This document shows positions 36,001 through 47,160 of a DNA stretch of 64,000 nt, one piece after another. The stretch covers positions 66,572,018-66,636,017 of the forward strand of contig CM050453.2 in the NCBI GenBank assembly GCA_027563935.2, given 5' to 3'. Position 1 is the stretch's first letter. Each line of letters opens with the position of its first letter. Origin of the DNA: Costus lasius. Its lineage: Eukaryota > Streptophyta > Magnoliopsida > Zingiberales > Costaceae. The position numbers were made by a program, and so were the translations under genes. Under the pieces are notes generated by a model. It was not told where the DNA came from, searched no databases, and saw only the letters and a list, made by a program, of their open reading frames with translations.

Positions 36001-36952
36001 TAGAATCATCCTGCACCTTAACATGTGCGAGGTAACCCTTACACCCACTAGCAAGTAACTTTCTGGCTTGTAGGAAAGATATTACATGCGGTCCTTGGTC
36101 TGACACTAGACCTCTCACAAAAATCCGATTCCCATCTAGCAGATTCAAGGTGATTATTTTCTCAAAGCAATCCACAGTGGCATGATGTGAGGATAACCAA
36201 TCCATACCTAGGATGACATCATAGTCTTGCATGTCTAAGAGGATTAGATCTACAAGAAACTCATAACCCTCTACATGCACTACACAATCGGCACAAACAG
36301 TGTCTGTAGATAATGATTTTCCTAAGGGAGTACTCACAGACACAACATAATCTAGCACCTTAGGTATTACAGGTAAACATGCAGCAAATCTAACAGATAC
36401 AAAAGATAAATTTGCACCAGGGTCAAATAAGATGCGAGCTAACTGATCAAATACAAATAAGGTACCTTCCACGACGGATCGGGAAGCTCGTGTATCCTTT
36501 TCAGCCACTGCATAAACTCGGGTCTGGACTGTAGGCTTATCTGTGCCTCTATGCTGCATCTTAGGCTCTTTGCAGTCCTTGACCATGTGCCCAGGTTTCT
36601 TACACCTGAAGCATACACCATTCTTCTTATAACAGTCCTTCATTAGATGACCCTTGAGCCCACAATAATGACAATTCCGGTCCTCTGTGATACTGTTCTT
36701 TACATCCCTGGTATCCCTGAACTGCTGCGGTGCATCCCTGGACTGCTGCGGTGCCTTGTAAGAGTAAGGCTTATACCTGCCCTTCTTGTAGTCCTTATGC
36801 TTAGGGTACCTCTTACCCTTGCCGCCATCACCATACTGAGGAGCCGCCGCCTCAGCTGCAGGAACCACCGTCACGGCCACACTAGAACTCCTCTCAGATA
36901 TGTACCTCTCAATGGTGCGTGCTCGTCCAACAGTCTCAACATAAGTCTCCAA
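33068..36952 (-). CDS. pol: Tekay-1 Gag C-terminus to Pol with chromodomain, open frame
   Basis: A 1294-residue open frame. Residue positions: two CCHC zinc knuckles (94-107 and 114-127), aspartic protease (DPGA, Asp177), reverse transcriptase (FIDD 511-514), RNase H (YTDAS, Asp660), integrase HHCC (His874, His881, Cys911, Cys914) and D,D35E core (Asp944, Asp1005, Glu1041), GPF motif at 1179 and a C-terminal chromodomain-like stretch ([16 protein letters not shown], 1259-1274). This order and the chromodomain mark the Tekay/Del chromoviruses, which target heterochromatin. The called first residue is a TTG codon; the frame stays open upstream to about 37045, where it meets the gag deletion. 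Pol looks catalytically complete but lacks an intact upstream Gag. Confidence 0.93.
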   Translation of the reverse strand: METYVETVGRARTIERYISERSSSVAVTVVPAAEAAAPQYGDGGKGKRYPKHKDYKKGRYKPYSYKAPQQSRDAPQQFRDTRDVKNSITEDRNCHYCGLKGHLMKDCYKKNGVCFRCKKPGHMVKDCKEPKMQHRGTDKPTVQTRVYAVAEKDTRASRSVVEGTLFVFDQLARILFDPGANLSFVSVRFAACLPVIPKVLDYVVSVSTPLGKSLSTDTVCADCVVHVEGYEFLVDLILLDMQDYDVILGMDWLSSHHATVDCFEKIITLNLLDGNRIFVRGLVSDQGPHVISFLQARKLLASGCKGYLAHVKVQDDSTSDLTQMAVVKEFPDVFSEEFSGLPPIREVEFGIELVPGTAPISRAPYRMATSELAELKKQLEELLEKGYIRPSASPWGAPVLFVKKKDGTLRMCIDYRQLNQVTIKNKYPLPRIDDLFDQLQGATVFSKIDLRSGYYQLRVKDEDIFKTAFRTRYGHFEFLVMPFGLTNAPAVFMDLMNRVFHELLDSCVVVFIDDILVYSRTTSDHVSDLRRVLEILRKNRLYAKASKCEFWLEKISFLGHVISGQGVSVDPVKVQAILDWGRPTSATEIRSFLGLAGYYRRFVEGFSKLAGPLTKLTRKEAKFNWDDKCEESFQELKRRLTSTPILIIPSDGERFTVYTDASGKGLGCVLMQKGSVVAYALRQLKEYELNYPTHDLELAAVVFALKIWRHYLLGQEFDLFTDHQSLKYIFTQKELNMRQRRWMELIKDYDFSIQYQAGKANVVADALSRHPVTSVAALRVSEWQLLQEFRDLRISVSPKVQSGYVAFLRVQSALLQKIRDQQSVDPKLVQIRDSLVAGTVQDFSLSDDGVLRFRGRVCVPEEPSLRKEILEDSHNSKYSLHPGVTKMYQDLKKSFWWPGMKKEVFDFVSRCLTCQTVKAEHQKPGGLLQPLPIPEWKWECISMDFVCGLPRTRLGHDAIWVIVDRLTKSAHFLPIKMTYPLERLARLYIDEIVRLHGVPVDIVSDRDSRFLSRFWKSLQEGLGTKLSFSTAYHPQSDGQTERTIQTLEDLLRAYVVDWSFEWNRDLSLIEFTYNNSFHSSIQMAPYEALYGRRCRTPLCWEETGDRLILRSDAVQETTDKVREIQDKLKIARDRQKSYADDRRRSLEFMVGDHVFLKVSPTKGVMRFGKKGKLSPRFVGPFDIIERVGPVAYRLALPPAMDHVHNVFHVSTLRKYHPDPSHVLELEPLQIQSDLTFEERPLRLVDRKDKVLRNKSIPLVKVIWGNQSVEEATWETEADMRKFYAYLFDDMNVEL

Positions 36953-37032
36953 GTGCTGAGCACCAACCTGCTCCCGAATGTCCCATCTGAGACCTCTGAG
37001 AAACTTGGTAGCCCTCCTCTTTTCAGTGTTTA

Positions 37033-37512
37033 TCAGGTGAGGGGCCTTTCTTCAGCAAGCCTCACCACGCCCTTCCACCACTCATCTGCGTCACCACGCA
37101 TCATATAGGTGGTCAGACACAGCTTGTCCTCATCTGTGCAACGCATGACTTGAAAAATCTTGTCCAAAACCAACTGCCAGTTCTCTGCAGTACTTGATTC
37201 TGAGCCCCCATAAAAAGAGCTAGGACCCAGTTTCTGGAATTCACTCACAAGTGAGGCATAGCGCCTGTGAGTGTCCTCCTGAGAGTCAGTCCCCACTCCT
37301 CGCGTAGTAGTCTGGGATCTCTCCTGAGTCAATTGCTGCAAGAGCTGCTGTTGCGCTTCTTGATGCTGAGTCTGTTGCTGCTGCAGCATCTGAGCTTGCC
37401 TCTCTATCATGGCACCCTGTTGCTGTACCATGCCTGTCAGAGTCGCAATGGCTCTCGTGAGATCCGAGGTCTGCTCGCCTTCACTACTAGCATTTCCTCT
37501 AGATCGCACCAT
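37033..37512 (-). pseudogene. gag: Tekay-1 gag N-terminus, cut by a frameshifting deletion
   Basis: It starts at the ATG at 37510-37512 (MVRSRGNASSEG), has a Gln-rich coiled-coil-like region (MLQQQQTQHQEAQQQ), and then capsid-type text (LGPSSFYGGS, AENWQLVLDKIF). It stops at 37033-37035 just after RLAEERPLT. The pol frame resumes at [14 protein letters not shown] in a different frame, so the conserved block normally between (with the YFP and SRYAPH-type motifs) is deleted and the frame shifted. The likely junction is in CCCCTCACCTG near 37036-37046. Confidence 0.85.
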
Positions 37513-37622
37513 CTTAATTCCTACACACACACACCATAGTAAGGAAAACAAACATAAACCTATCAGATGTCTAGCAATACACAATCATGTTTTCCCCCGA
37601 ACTAAGTTTTAGCTAGCCAACT

Positions 37623-37634
37623 GCTCTGATACCA
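37623..37634 (-). other. Tekay-1 primer-binding site (initiator-Met tRNA)
   Basis: TGGTATCAGAGC on the minus strand, three bases inside the LTR end at 37638. About 110 bases of leader separate it from the gag ATG at 37512. Confidence 0.93.
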
Positions 37635-37637
37635 TTC

Positions 37638-40217
37638 TGTCACATCACGTTATCTTAACCCCAAACAAGCAACACAAGTCATAGAGAAACAGGATGTTAT
37701 CATACAAGATCGATTCACATGCTAGGTAAAACCAAATTCAAGAAAACACGATCTGAAAATTTTCGAGAATCCATACATAGAATCTCAGCGAAAACACAAT
37801 TTCAGAAATGTACCTGCCACCACGCAATACTTGCACTAGACATATGCAAGTTCACATTTATATCAAATCCGTTTGCAAAAATACCAATCGACTCAAATTG
37901 GAAACCAAAGTCACAATGTCGATTCTATAAACTCATGAAACTATCATGAATAATACCAAACACCGAAACCAGGCCAAAGCCCGCGGTGACACAAAAATCA
38001 AAACTTCAAAACTTAAAACTGCCACAACCGGCAACACAAGTTCACATAATTCGGCCACAACCGGCCCCAGTTAATTAAGCACAAAAGTCTTATACATTAA
38101 CTAGCATAATATCCATATCAACGCTAACTCAAGAAATGTGCCCCTGCTCTACACCTGAAAATAGTGAGGGAGTGAGCTACACAGCCCAGTGAGTGGATAG
38201 TCACAAACGACCATCCATAACATACACTCAAAAATACATGCAGATTATTTTAAAAACATTTAACAGAATATCATGTCAACATATAACAAAATTAAAGGAC
38301 AGAACTCATATAAAAAAATCAGGTGTAAACTGCTAAGACATTATTATCACCAAAGAGTAACCAGGGTTCTAGAGCTATACTCTAAACCAACTAATGACTT
38401 AATTGACCTAGTTGTCCAGCATAATCAATAGTGACCATTATGGTCCAACCCGGCTTTAGCCTAAGCACTGGGAGAAGCCTGCAAATCACATGCAACATAT
38501 ATACATGGACAGTGTGTAGACTCAAGAGGTAATCACCACCTGGTCAAGATGTGATACCTTGATCTAGACCACCGCATAATCACAAAAATCTAAGCGTCTA
38601 AGAGTGATGACATCAAGAGGTGGCCCCTGTCCGACCAAGACATGGCACTTTGCGTCTTATATCACTCGTTCTCCCAAAGGGTTCCTTAACTGGACAACAC
38701 CAGACACATCTTATATCTTATTTCACAAAAGTGGACTCCTAAGTGTCAACTAAACTCTAGGATAGTCATTTTTATCACAATAATCACATCAGGTAGGCTG
38801 AACAACAACCCCCTCACATATCACAATACAGGGCTGAAATCTCCAACCCTTAACATATCACATATAGACTATCCCCTTGAGTACACAATTACACTTAGCC
38901 TTAGTCCTAACCATTCCATGACCACAACACATATTATTCGAAAATCACATAACCACATAATATTCGAAAATCACATAACCACATAATATTCAAAAATCAC
39001 ATAATCACATAATATTCAAAAATCACATAATCACATAGTAGTGTAGTCCTTAGGTTTCATGCTGATTAGTTCAGTCTAACCTTGCTATGTTATCACCCAA
39101 GTTTCTCAAACAAAGATACATGGCCATAAATATATAACCATAAATATGTAACATGCTACACACATAAAGAAACATTCATGGATTGCATTTAACAAGCATC
39201 CACAAAATCAACATAAAATTAAAACATGTATTCTTACAAACTACTTTACAAATTACTACATGTAACCCACGGTTTCTACAACATATTATCTACCTAAATC
39301 TTAAACCTTAGTTAACAAGAATTTCAAGAATATCTACTTAAAATTTAAAACCATAATTAATAAGAGATTCATGCAAGCTACTTAAATTCCATGTAAGAAA
39401 TATCAAAATTTCGGTTTTCATAAGTAATATCAAGATTTCGGTTTTCATAAGTAATATCAAGATTTCGGTTTTCATAAGAATATCAAGATTTTGGTTTTCA
39501 TAAGTAATATCAAGATTTCGGTTTTCATAAGAATATCAAGATTTCGGTTTTCAACATGGTAAAGTTTCCAAGAAATCAAATGTATCATGTAACACAAACA
39601 CAACCAAATTGATAGATCTAATAAGACACTCCACTCACCTCAACCGAGAATACCAAGATGAAGATCTCTCCAAAATTTTCGTCTAAAGCCTTGAAGTGAT
39701 CCTAGAATGACGCCAACAATGGAAAAGAAACGCCTCCAAACACCAAAGACGCCGGCCAAAAAGAAGAGGAAGAAGAAGATCGTCTCCAAGCCTCCAAGAA
39801 TCGCCAACTCTTACCCTAGCCGTCGTCCAAGGTTTTCCTCAAGCCAAAAATCGCCAACTTTCCTTCCCTAACCCCAATTACCCACTTAAAATTTGGGTTT
39901 TTTTTTTTTTTAAATTTTTAACCCGCTAACTAATTAATTCAAATCCATCTAATTTAAGTGCAAACCCAATAACTAATTAATTTAACCATTAACTAACAAT
40001 TTAACCATTCACTTAAATGAAAATCCAATAAGGATTAACTTAACATCCAATAAGGTCTATTTAATTAATTACAAATTAACAATCAATAAGCCAGTTAATT
40101 AACATCCAATAAGCTAGTTAATTAACATCCAATACTGCTTAACGTAATATCCACAGTCAATGATTTTATTTAAATCAAAATAATACTTACCAGGACTTAA
40201 GATCCTTGGATCTTACA
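37638..40217 (-). repeat. Tekay-1 5' LTR
   Basis: Complete 2580-bp LTR, minus strand TGTAAGATCC to GTGACA. It contains both tandem arrays (38936-39039 and 39400-39553) and a poly-T run near 39898. The outer end at 40217 is one base from the TRIM. Confidence 0.93.
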
Positions 40218-40218
40218 T

Positions 40219-40393
40219 TGTAATACCCCGAGTATAGTCCCACATTGCAAGTGGGAGAAATTATTATGTGGTTTATAAGGCTTAGTGTGCTTGCTATTGT
40301 TAACTTGGGCTTAAGCATTTTAATAAATTGGGCCACGTTGCAAATCGACTCACCAAGTTAATAAATAGTTTGCTTACTAAGTGGGTCGTAACA
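40219..40393 (+). repeat. TRIM-1 left LTR
   Basis: 175 bp. It matches the right LTR except A for G near 40345. Confidence 0.92.
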
Positions 40394-40395
40394 AA

Positions 40396-40407
40396 TGGTA
40401 TCAGAGC
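40396..40407 (+). other. TRIM-1 primer-binding site (initiator-Met tRNA)
   Basis: TGGTATCAGAGC, two bases after the left LTR. Confidence 0.92.
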
Positions 40408-40570
40408 AAAACTTAGTCCTAAGCATGGTGAGAGGCCAATAGGAAAGGGCTACCGAAGATGGTGGAGCCACCTTTGGGCTGACCTCACATGCTGCCGACT
40501 AAGGGATGATTCTTGGGCATGTGTTAAGGTTTGGGCTTGACGAGGACGTCAAGTCTTAAGTGGGGGAGAT

Positions 40571-40745
40571 TGTAATACCCCGAGTATAGTCCCACATTGC
40601 AAGTGGGAGAAATTATTATGTGGTTTATAAGGCTTAGTGTGCTTGCTATTGTTAACTTGGGCTTAAGCATTTTAATAAATTGGGCCACGTTGCAAATCGG
40701 CTCACCAAGTTAATAAATAGTTTGCTTACTAAGTGGGTCGTAACA
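40571..40745 (+). repeat. TRIM-1 right LTR
   Basis: 175 bp, preceded by the polypurine tract and followed by Copia-5 pol sequence. Confidence 0.92.
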
Positions 40746-43700
40746 CTGACTCTTCGAAAGATTCAGACCATGTCTGACTGGAAGATATCCTCTTTTAGAA
40801 TTCTCTAAATGAAATCTCTCCAGGACTTTATCGATGTAAGTACTCTGGCACAGCCCGAGAAGCTTCTTAGATCTATCCCTGTAGATCTTCACACCTAATA
40901 CATAGGCTGCTTCCCCTAAATCTTTCATCTGGAAACTTTTTCTTAACCATGCTTTAACCGCATGCATTTCAGGAATATCGTTTCCAATGATCAAGATATC
41001 ATCGACGTAGAGGACTAGGAAAGTAATCACGCTCCCACTAAACCTCTTATATACACACGGGTCATCCTCGTTCTTGATGAAACCAAATTCAGAGATTGAT
41101 TCATCAAAACGAATATTCCAGCTTCTCGATGCTTGTTTAAGTCCATAAATAGACTTCTTTAACTTGCATATTTTATGACGATCTGATGGATTAGTGAAAC
41201 CTTCAGGTTGTGTCATATACACATCCTCCTGCAAATTTCCATTAAGGAAAGCAGTCTTCACATCCAATTGCCAGATCTCATAATCATAATATGCAGCTAT
41301 CGCGAAAAGAATCCGAATAGACTTAAACATAGCTACAGGTGAGAAAGTTTCATCATAATCTATCCCGTAGATTTGTTTGAAACCTTTCGCAACTAGCCTG
41401 CCTTTATAGGTAACCACGTTACCATCCATGTCAATCTTCTTCTTGAAGATCCATTTACAGCCTATAGGGATTACTCCCGGAGGCGGATCAACCAAATCCC
41501 AGACTTGGTTATCTGACATGGAGTCCATCTCGGCTCGCATAGCTTCAAGCCATCTAGCTGAGTCCGGTCCACTGACCGCATCCGCATAAGTGAGGGGTTC
41601 ATCATGATCAATGATGTAGACTCCGTCATAGCGCTCAGGCTATCGACGGATCCTTCCCAATCTTCGCGGTTCCCGTGATATCTGAGCCTCAGGTTGTTCA
41701 GTAACCTGTTCTACTGGCTCTGGCTCATCCAACTGTGCTTGACCACTTTGTCCTTCCTCTGGATTCTCATCCAGTTTTATTTCTCTCCCACTGGCCTCTT
41801 GCAGAAGAAACTCCTTCTCAAGAAATATGGCCTTCTGAGCAACAAATACCTTGTTCTCTTTGGGATCGTAGAAATAATAACCCTTAGTTTCCTTAGGGTA
41901 ACCGACAAAGATACATTTCTCAGATCTGCTCTCTAGTTTCCCAGAGGCGAGCTTTTTGACATAAGCCTCGCAGCCCCAGATCTTGATAAACGTCAAGCTC
42001 GGCTGTTTCCCATACCATAATTCATATGGGGTCTTTGAAACTGCCTTGGATGGCACTCGGTTTAGTACCTTTGCAGCTGTTTCCAGTGCAAATCCCCAAA
42101 AGGAGTAAGGTAGAGTAGCCTGACTCATCATAGAACGAACCATATCAAGTAACGTTCTATTTCTCCTCTCGGACACACCATTCCATTGCGGTGTTCCTGG
42201 CGGAGTGAGCTGTGAGATAATCCCACACTCCTTCAGATAGTCAGTAAACTCTCGACTTAGGTATTCTCCACCTCGATCAGAACGAAGTGCCTTGATATTT
42301 CGGCCTAGCTGATTCTGTACTTCATTCTTGAACTCTTTGAACTTGTCAAAAGATTCACTTTTATGTCTCATAAGATAGACATACCCATATCTACTGAAAT
42401 CATCAGTGAAGGTAATGAAGTACTGATAGCCACCTCTGGCATGTTTACTAAAAGGCCCACACACATCACTGTGTATAAGGTCAAGTAAACCTGAAGTCCT
42501 TTGACCTTTATTAGGAAAAGGCGACTTCGTCATTTTGCCCATCAAACAAGCTTTGCATGTATCAATCTCCTCATAGGAGAATGATCCCAGCAGTCCATAA
42601 TCATGCAACCGCTTAATGCGTTTCTTGTTAATATGACCTAAACGACTATGCCATAGCAAGGTGCTGTCATCAGCATATTTGGCTTTCTTATTATCAATAT
42701 TGTGTATAGAACATTCCATGTCCAACATGAATAATCCATTGTTAATTGAACCAGTAGCATAAACAATATTATCTAAAGAAAGAACACACTTTGAAATATT
42801 GCATTCAAAGGAAAACCCCTTCCTGACAAGAGCAGGAATGGAGATAATATTTTTAGTAATGCTGGGAACAAAGTAACAATTGTCTAGTTCCAATACAAGT
42901 CCAGATGGTAAAGAGATGAAATAGTCTCCTACAGCAACAGCAGCAACCCGTGCCCCGTTTCCAACTCGTAGGTCCACCTCATGCTGTCCCACCTGTCTTC
43001 TTCTCTTGAGTTCTTGTACATTTTAACAAATGTGAACTCCACATGCAGTGTCCAACACCCATGAAATAGAAGAAGAAAACATGACCTCAGTCACATAAAT
43101 ACCTGAGCCAGAAGCGATGCTTCCCTTCTTGTCTCCTTGGAGCGCTTTACAGTCCTTTTTCCAGTGACCCAGCTGGCCACAGTGGAAACATCTGTATTCC
43201 TTCGACCGCTTAACCTTTTGTTTCAGAGCCTTATTGTAGTTCTTGACTGGGGCTTTGCCCTTCTTCCCCTTCTTCTTGTTCCTGGAAGGAACCATTAAGA
43301 CAGAGGTTGAAGGCTTTCCCTTCAGAGTCTCCTCCGTAGTCAAGAGCATATTCAGCAACTCTGCCGGAGTACAATCGATTTTGTTCATATTAAAGTTAAT
43401 AATGAACGCATCGAAAGAGGGCGGGAGAGACTGCAGAATAATGTCTACAGCAAGCTCCTGATTGATGGTGTGTCCCAGTTTCTCTAGAGCCTCCTTGTGC
43501 CCAATCATCTTGAGCACGTGAGCTCCCACTGGACTCCCTTCAGCCAGTTTGCTCTGAAAGAACAGCTTAGTCAAATTGTAGTGCTCAGTCCTTGCCTGTG
43601 CAGCATACAGCATCTTGAGGTTTGCTATAATTTCTATAGCCGACATATCCTCATGCTGACGCTGCAGCGGTGGCGTCATAGACGCTAGCATCAGGCAAGC

Positions 43701-43907
43701 GACATCAATGCTATCATTGACATGCTTTTCATAGGCTTCCCAAACCGCCCTTGCGGCGTTCGGAGCGGGTTGAGGCGGTATCGCCGTCTCGAGGACATAC
43801 AGTTTCCTCTCTGCCTTAAGAACAATCTTAAGGTGTCCGTACCAGTCTGAGAAGTTTGGCCCAGCAAACTTCTCCCTTTCCAGTAGGGATCGCACATTGA
43901 AGTTCAT
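40746..43907 (-). pseudogene. gag-pol: Copia-5 Gag-Pol, truncated, two nonsense codons
   Basis: It starts at the gag ATG 43905-43907 (MNFNVRSLLE, Ser2 to Asn). Gag, zinc knuckle (CFHCGQLGHWKKDC) and protease (LDTACGVHIC) are intact up to TAA at 43023-43025, where sisters have TCA. Integrase continues in frame to TAG at 41640-41642, where sisters have CAG (Gln). Reverse transcriptase with YVDD follows until SKSQC, then TRIM-1. The coding sequence resembles Copia-4 in details such as GGYQYF rather than GGYSYF. Confidence 0.93.
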
Positions 43908-46033
43908 GGTGTTCGTGTTGGGGTATGCCCTTAAGGCTAATGTTTGAGGCCTTGGGATTATAACAGTATCATGTAGTAAACTCTTGTGTTTATAAAGGCA
44001 TGGTTATTATTCAGGTTGTTACCTTGTCTGCTGTAATAAGTGTACTACTGAATAATGTCTCAAAGCTGTTCAGCTAGGCTGACACGCTATAAAGTCCTTA
44101 GTCGAGATATCTTGGTGAACTAGAGACAGCCTTGATATGCTTGAGACTAATATGTGTTCTAATCTTATAGGATGCTTTGAGCATGGAATAAGATGTAGAC
44201 TCATGGGTACATTGGATGTACTGGACAGACCCTACTAGGATATTCAATTGCTTGTCACAATGTGAATAATCCTTGTTTGCATGAAGTGGCACATGTCCTT
44301 TGACTTGAGATCACTTGTGTTTCTAAATGATGATTGTCATTGTTTTGAGGTAGTTCAATATCATTTGAAACATAATGATTATAGACTATCTTGGACAATG
44401 ATCTTGAGTCAGGTTAGGGCACTTGTGATAGATAAAGGATTGCCGTCTCCTTGTTTAAGGAGTGTGATGTTCTAAAGGGGCCCCCTGGATGGGATGATTG
44501 AGAAAAGAGTATGGCCATACCCAGATGACTATGTTCATCTGATCTAATCATGCTCATCATATTGGAGCTACAGGCTTGACACGCTTGTCCAATAAGAACA
44601 TCCAGTGGCAAAGGAAATATGTATGCTGTAAGATCCAAGGATCTTAAGTCTTGGTAAGCATTATTTTGATTTTGTCTAAAATTATTGACTGTGATATTTT
44701 TCTATGTATTGGTTGTTAATAGTTAATTAATTAGAGATTATTTATTTGATTATTGGCTGTTAATTTATGATAAATTATTATTGGTTGTTCATGATAAATT
44801 AATTAGGATTTATGGGTTGTAAATTGTAAGTTAATTAATTAGACCTTATTGGTTAATTAAATCCTTATTGGATGTTAATTAAATCCTTAATGGATTTCGT
44901 TAAGTGAATGGTTAGTGGATGGTTAAATTAATTGTTAATTATGAGTTTTTTTTTTGGGTTGGCGCTAATTGGGTTTGAAATTCAAATTTATTAGTTAAAT
45001 GGATTAAACCCTATTTGAATTAATTGGTTAATGGGTTAAAAATTAAAAACTGAATTTTTAGTGGGTATTTCGGTTAAGGAAGGAAGAATTGACGATTTTT
45101 GGCTTGAGGAAGAAGGCGGCTAGGGCAAGGAAGAAGGCGATCTTGGTATTCTTGAAGAGTTCTTGGCGATTTTCTCCATCTTCTTCCCCTTGGCGAATTT
45201 CCTTGAGGTGAAACTTCCTTGGTGAGTTCTTGGAGATCCTTTGGGCGACATCAAGGCTTTAGGCGAGTTTTTTTTTGGAAAGATTTTGTTGGGGTATGCC
45301 CTTAAGGCTAATGTTTGAGGCCTTGGGATTGTATAAGTATCATGTAATAAACTCTTAAGTTTATAAAGGCATGGTTATTATTCAGGTTGTTACCTTGTCT
45401 GCTGTAATAAGTGTACTTCTGAATAATGTCTCAAAGCTGTTCAGCTAGGCTGACAGGCTATATGTCCTTAGTCGAGATATCTTGGTGAACATGAGACAGC
45501 CTTGATATGATTGAGACTGATATGAGTGCTAATCTTATAGGATGCTTCGAGCATGGAATAAGATGTAGACTCATGGGTACATTGGATGTACTGGACAGAC
45601 CCTACTCGGATATTCCATTGCTTGTCACAATGTGAATGATCCTTGTAAGCACTAAGTGGCACATGTCCTTTGACTTGAGATCACTTATGTTTCTAAATGA
45701 TGATTGTCATTGTTTTGAGGTAGTTCAATATCATTTGAAACATAATGATTATAGACTATCTTGGATGGTGAGCTTGAGTCAGGTTAGGGCACTTGTGATA
45801 GATAAAGGATTGCCGTCTCCTTGTTTAAGGAGTGTGATGTTCTAAAGGGCCCCCCTATATGAGATGATTGAGGAAGTGTATGGCCATACCCAGATGACTA
45901 TGTGCATCTGATCTAATCATGCTCATCGTATTGGAGTTACAGGCTTGACATGCTTGTCCAATAAGAACATCCAGTGGCAAAGGAATCATGCATGCCTAGT
46001 GAGTTGATTCACACTTATGCTGTGGTTGGGTGG

Positions 46034-46060
46034 AGTCTTGGAAGACTCTTTCCTTTATAT
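46034..46060 (+). promoter_or_regulatory. Copia-4 LTR promoter block
   Basis: The 14-bp inverted repeat AGTCTTGGAAGACT (46034-46047) is followed by CTTTCC and TTTATAT (46054-46060), a TATA-like box. The block is conserved in all family LTRs here. Transcription would be expected to start about 30 bases downstream. The transcription start is inferred. Confidence 0.6.
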
Positions 46061-46816
46061 CGGGAGACAGTGATGTGTTGCTAGATACCCCTCGCTGATC
46101 GTGATAACGTAAGTTATCGTTACCGACATTTAAAGGAAACCCTTAGGGTCGCACAATTTGATGATATGGCTACTTAAGTCAGATCGTGTGGACTGAATTG
46201 TTCGAGTTCAGTTTAAAGGAGATTAAACTCTGATTGTAAGTGAGATCCAGTCTAATCATGTTTGATTGATTAGGGCTTGAGATCGGTAAGCTTAGATCGA
46301 GAGTGTGGATGCTAGATCGAAGAGATCAAGAGCATTAAAAGGATGAACGGTCAGATTTTGAACCTTAGGGTTTAATTTGGTCTGAACCGATTATTGGGCT
46401 GATTTGGTTTGGTCATTGGACCAATTGAATTGAACCGGCTCACATGTGAGCGCTTGGTTCATTTGAGAGGAGAGCTATGCGTTTGGTTCACTTCATGTGA
46501 ACGCATAACGCAAGCTTTGATGACTTGCCATTTATGGCATTTCGGTTTGACAATTGTGATGAATGTCTCCACATTCGATCACAAGTTTGGCTAACGCTCC
46601 TCTCCATCATCTTGCTCTCGACGACACACACTTTCTTGTGTGGTGAAAGTGACGAGAAGAAAGATCGGCCAAGAGTTCATCATCTCCTTCATGCGATAAG
46701 ACCCCTTGAAGCTTTTGCTAGCACAAAGTTGAGAAGGGAGTAGTCTTTGTCTTCTTGTGTGCGCACCTTTTGGAGGAGATCAACCTTGTTTTCTTCTTCC
46801 AAGCCGCCTTCCATCC

Positions 46817-46830
46817 ATGGCAATGGTAAG
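46817..46830 (+). promoter_or_regulatory. Predicted start-codon exon end and 5' splice site in Copia-4 LTR
   Basis: ATGGCAATG (46817-46825) is followed by GTAAGA, a near-consensus donor. ATGGC matches the favoured plant initiation context. Joined to the acceptor at 48827/48828 the frame runs through seven codons into the gag ATG. All five other family LTRs examined have the same arrangement. Unspliced, this frame soon hits a stop. Confidence 0.65.
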
Positions 46831-46965
46831 ATCATATCATGATCTTAAGTTGGTTTAAGTTGATTATATAGTTCATATGCGATCTTTAGAAGCCCTTTTT
46901 CCGCATTGCATGCTAGATTGCGCATGTATAGGGTTTCCCCCCCCCTTATTAGGGGTTCCTACAAC

Positions 46966-46977
46966 TGGTATCAGAGC
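46966..46977 (+). other. Copia-4 primer-binding site (initiator-Met tRNA)
   Basis: TGGTATCAGAGC, two bases after the LTR end. Confidence 0.95.
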
Positions 46978-47076
46978 TAGGCTCTCCATATGATCTATAT
47001 GATTGCTAGAAGTGTTTGTGATCCATGCTTCTTGCGCTTACTTGATGCTTTGTTTTCATGATGCATGGTTACATGT

Positions 47077-47160
47077 ACATGTAGATTGCGCTTGTATCAT
47101 GTTAACATGTAGATTGCGCTTGTATCATGCTAACATGTAGATTGCACTTGTATCATGGGC
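47077..47160 (+). repeat. 28-bp tandem repeat x3 in Copia-4 leader
   Basis: ACATGTAGATTGC followed by CTTGTATCATG starts at 47077, 47105 and 47133 with small changes. Not seen expanded in the other copies. Confidence 0.8.

Larger units (their letters stand above)
30978..40217 (-). mobile_element. Tekay-1: chromovirus (Ty3/gypsy) element with truncated 3' LTR
   Basis: Minus strand: 5' LTR 37638-40217 (2580 bp, TGTAAGATCC to GTGACA), Met-tRNA primer site, gag with an internal deletion, a long intact pol frame with chromodomain, polypurine tract, and a 3' LTR (30978-33038) lacking its last 519 bp. The LTRs differ by roughly 15 substitutions over 2.06 kb by eye. The left end is a deletion junction with Copia-3 sharing GAAAATA. 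At the right it ends one base before the TRIM. No TSD remains because the left flank is gone. Confidence 0.92.
40219..40745 (+). mobile_element. TRIM-1: 527-bp terminal-repeat retrotransposon in miniature
   Basis: Two 175-bp LTRs (40219-40393 and 40571-40745; TGTAATACC to CGTAACA; one difference seen), a Met-tRNA primer site (40396-40407), a 177-bp internal region with no real coding capacity, and a polypurine tract (AAGTGGGGGAGAT, 40558-40570). A TATA-like TTTATAAGG lies in each LTR. The right flank is Copia-5 pol (CTGAC). The left copy of that flank is replaced by Tekay-1, which inserted one base away. It must be moved by proteins of another element. Confidence 0.93.
45287..46963 (+). repeat. 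Copia-4 5' LTR
   Basis: TGTTGG to CCTACA. Landmarks: palindrome GTATGGCCATAC 45878-45889, promoter block 46034-46060, inverted repeat GATAAC/GTTATC 46103-46118, covarying hairpin GCTCAC/GTGAGC 46438-46451, predicted first exon 46817-46825 and the C-run/AGGGG terminal hairpin. Confidence 0.95.

Noticed and set aside
40328..40540. 70 aa ORF spanning TRIM-1 LTR and internal region
   Set aside because: It starts in the LTR and overlaps the primer-binding site. TRIMs are noncoding and nothing recognisable is in the translation.
27983..43907. Reading Copia-3 pol and Copia-5 gag-pol as one element split by Tekay-1
   Set aside because: They overlap over protease, integrase and part of reverse transcriptase (both contain residues about 270-1056), differ in sequence, and their LTR ends differ, so they are two elements.
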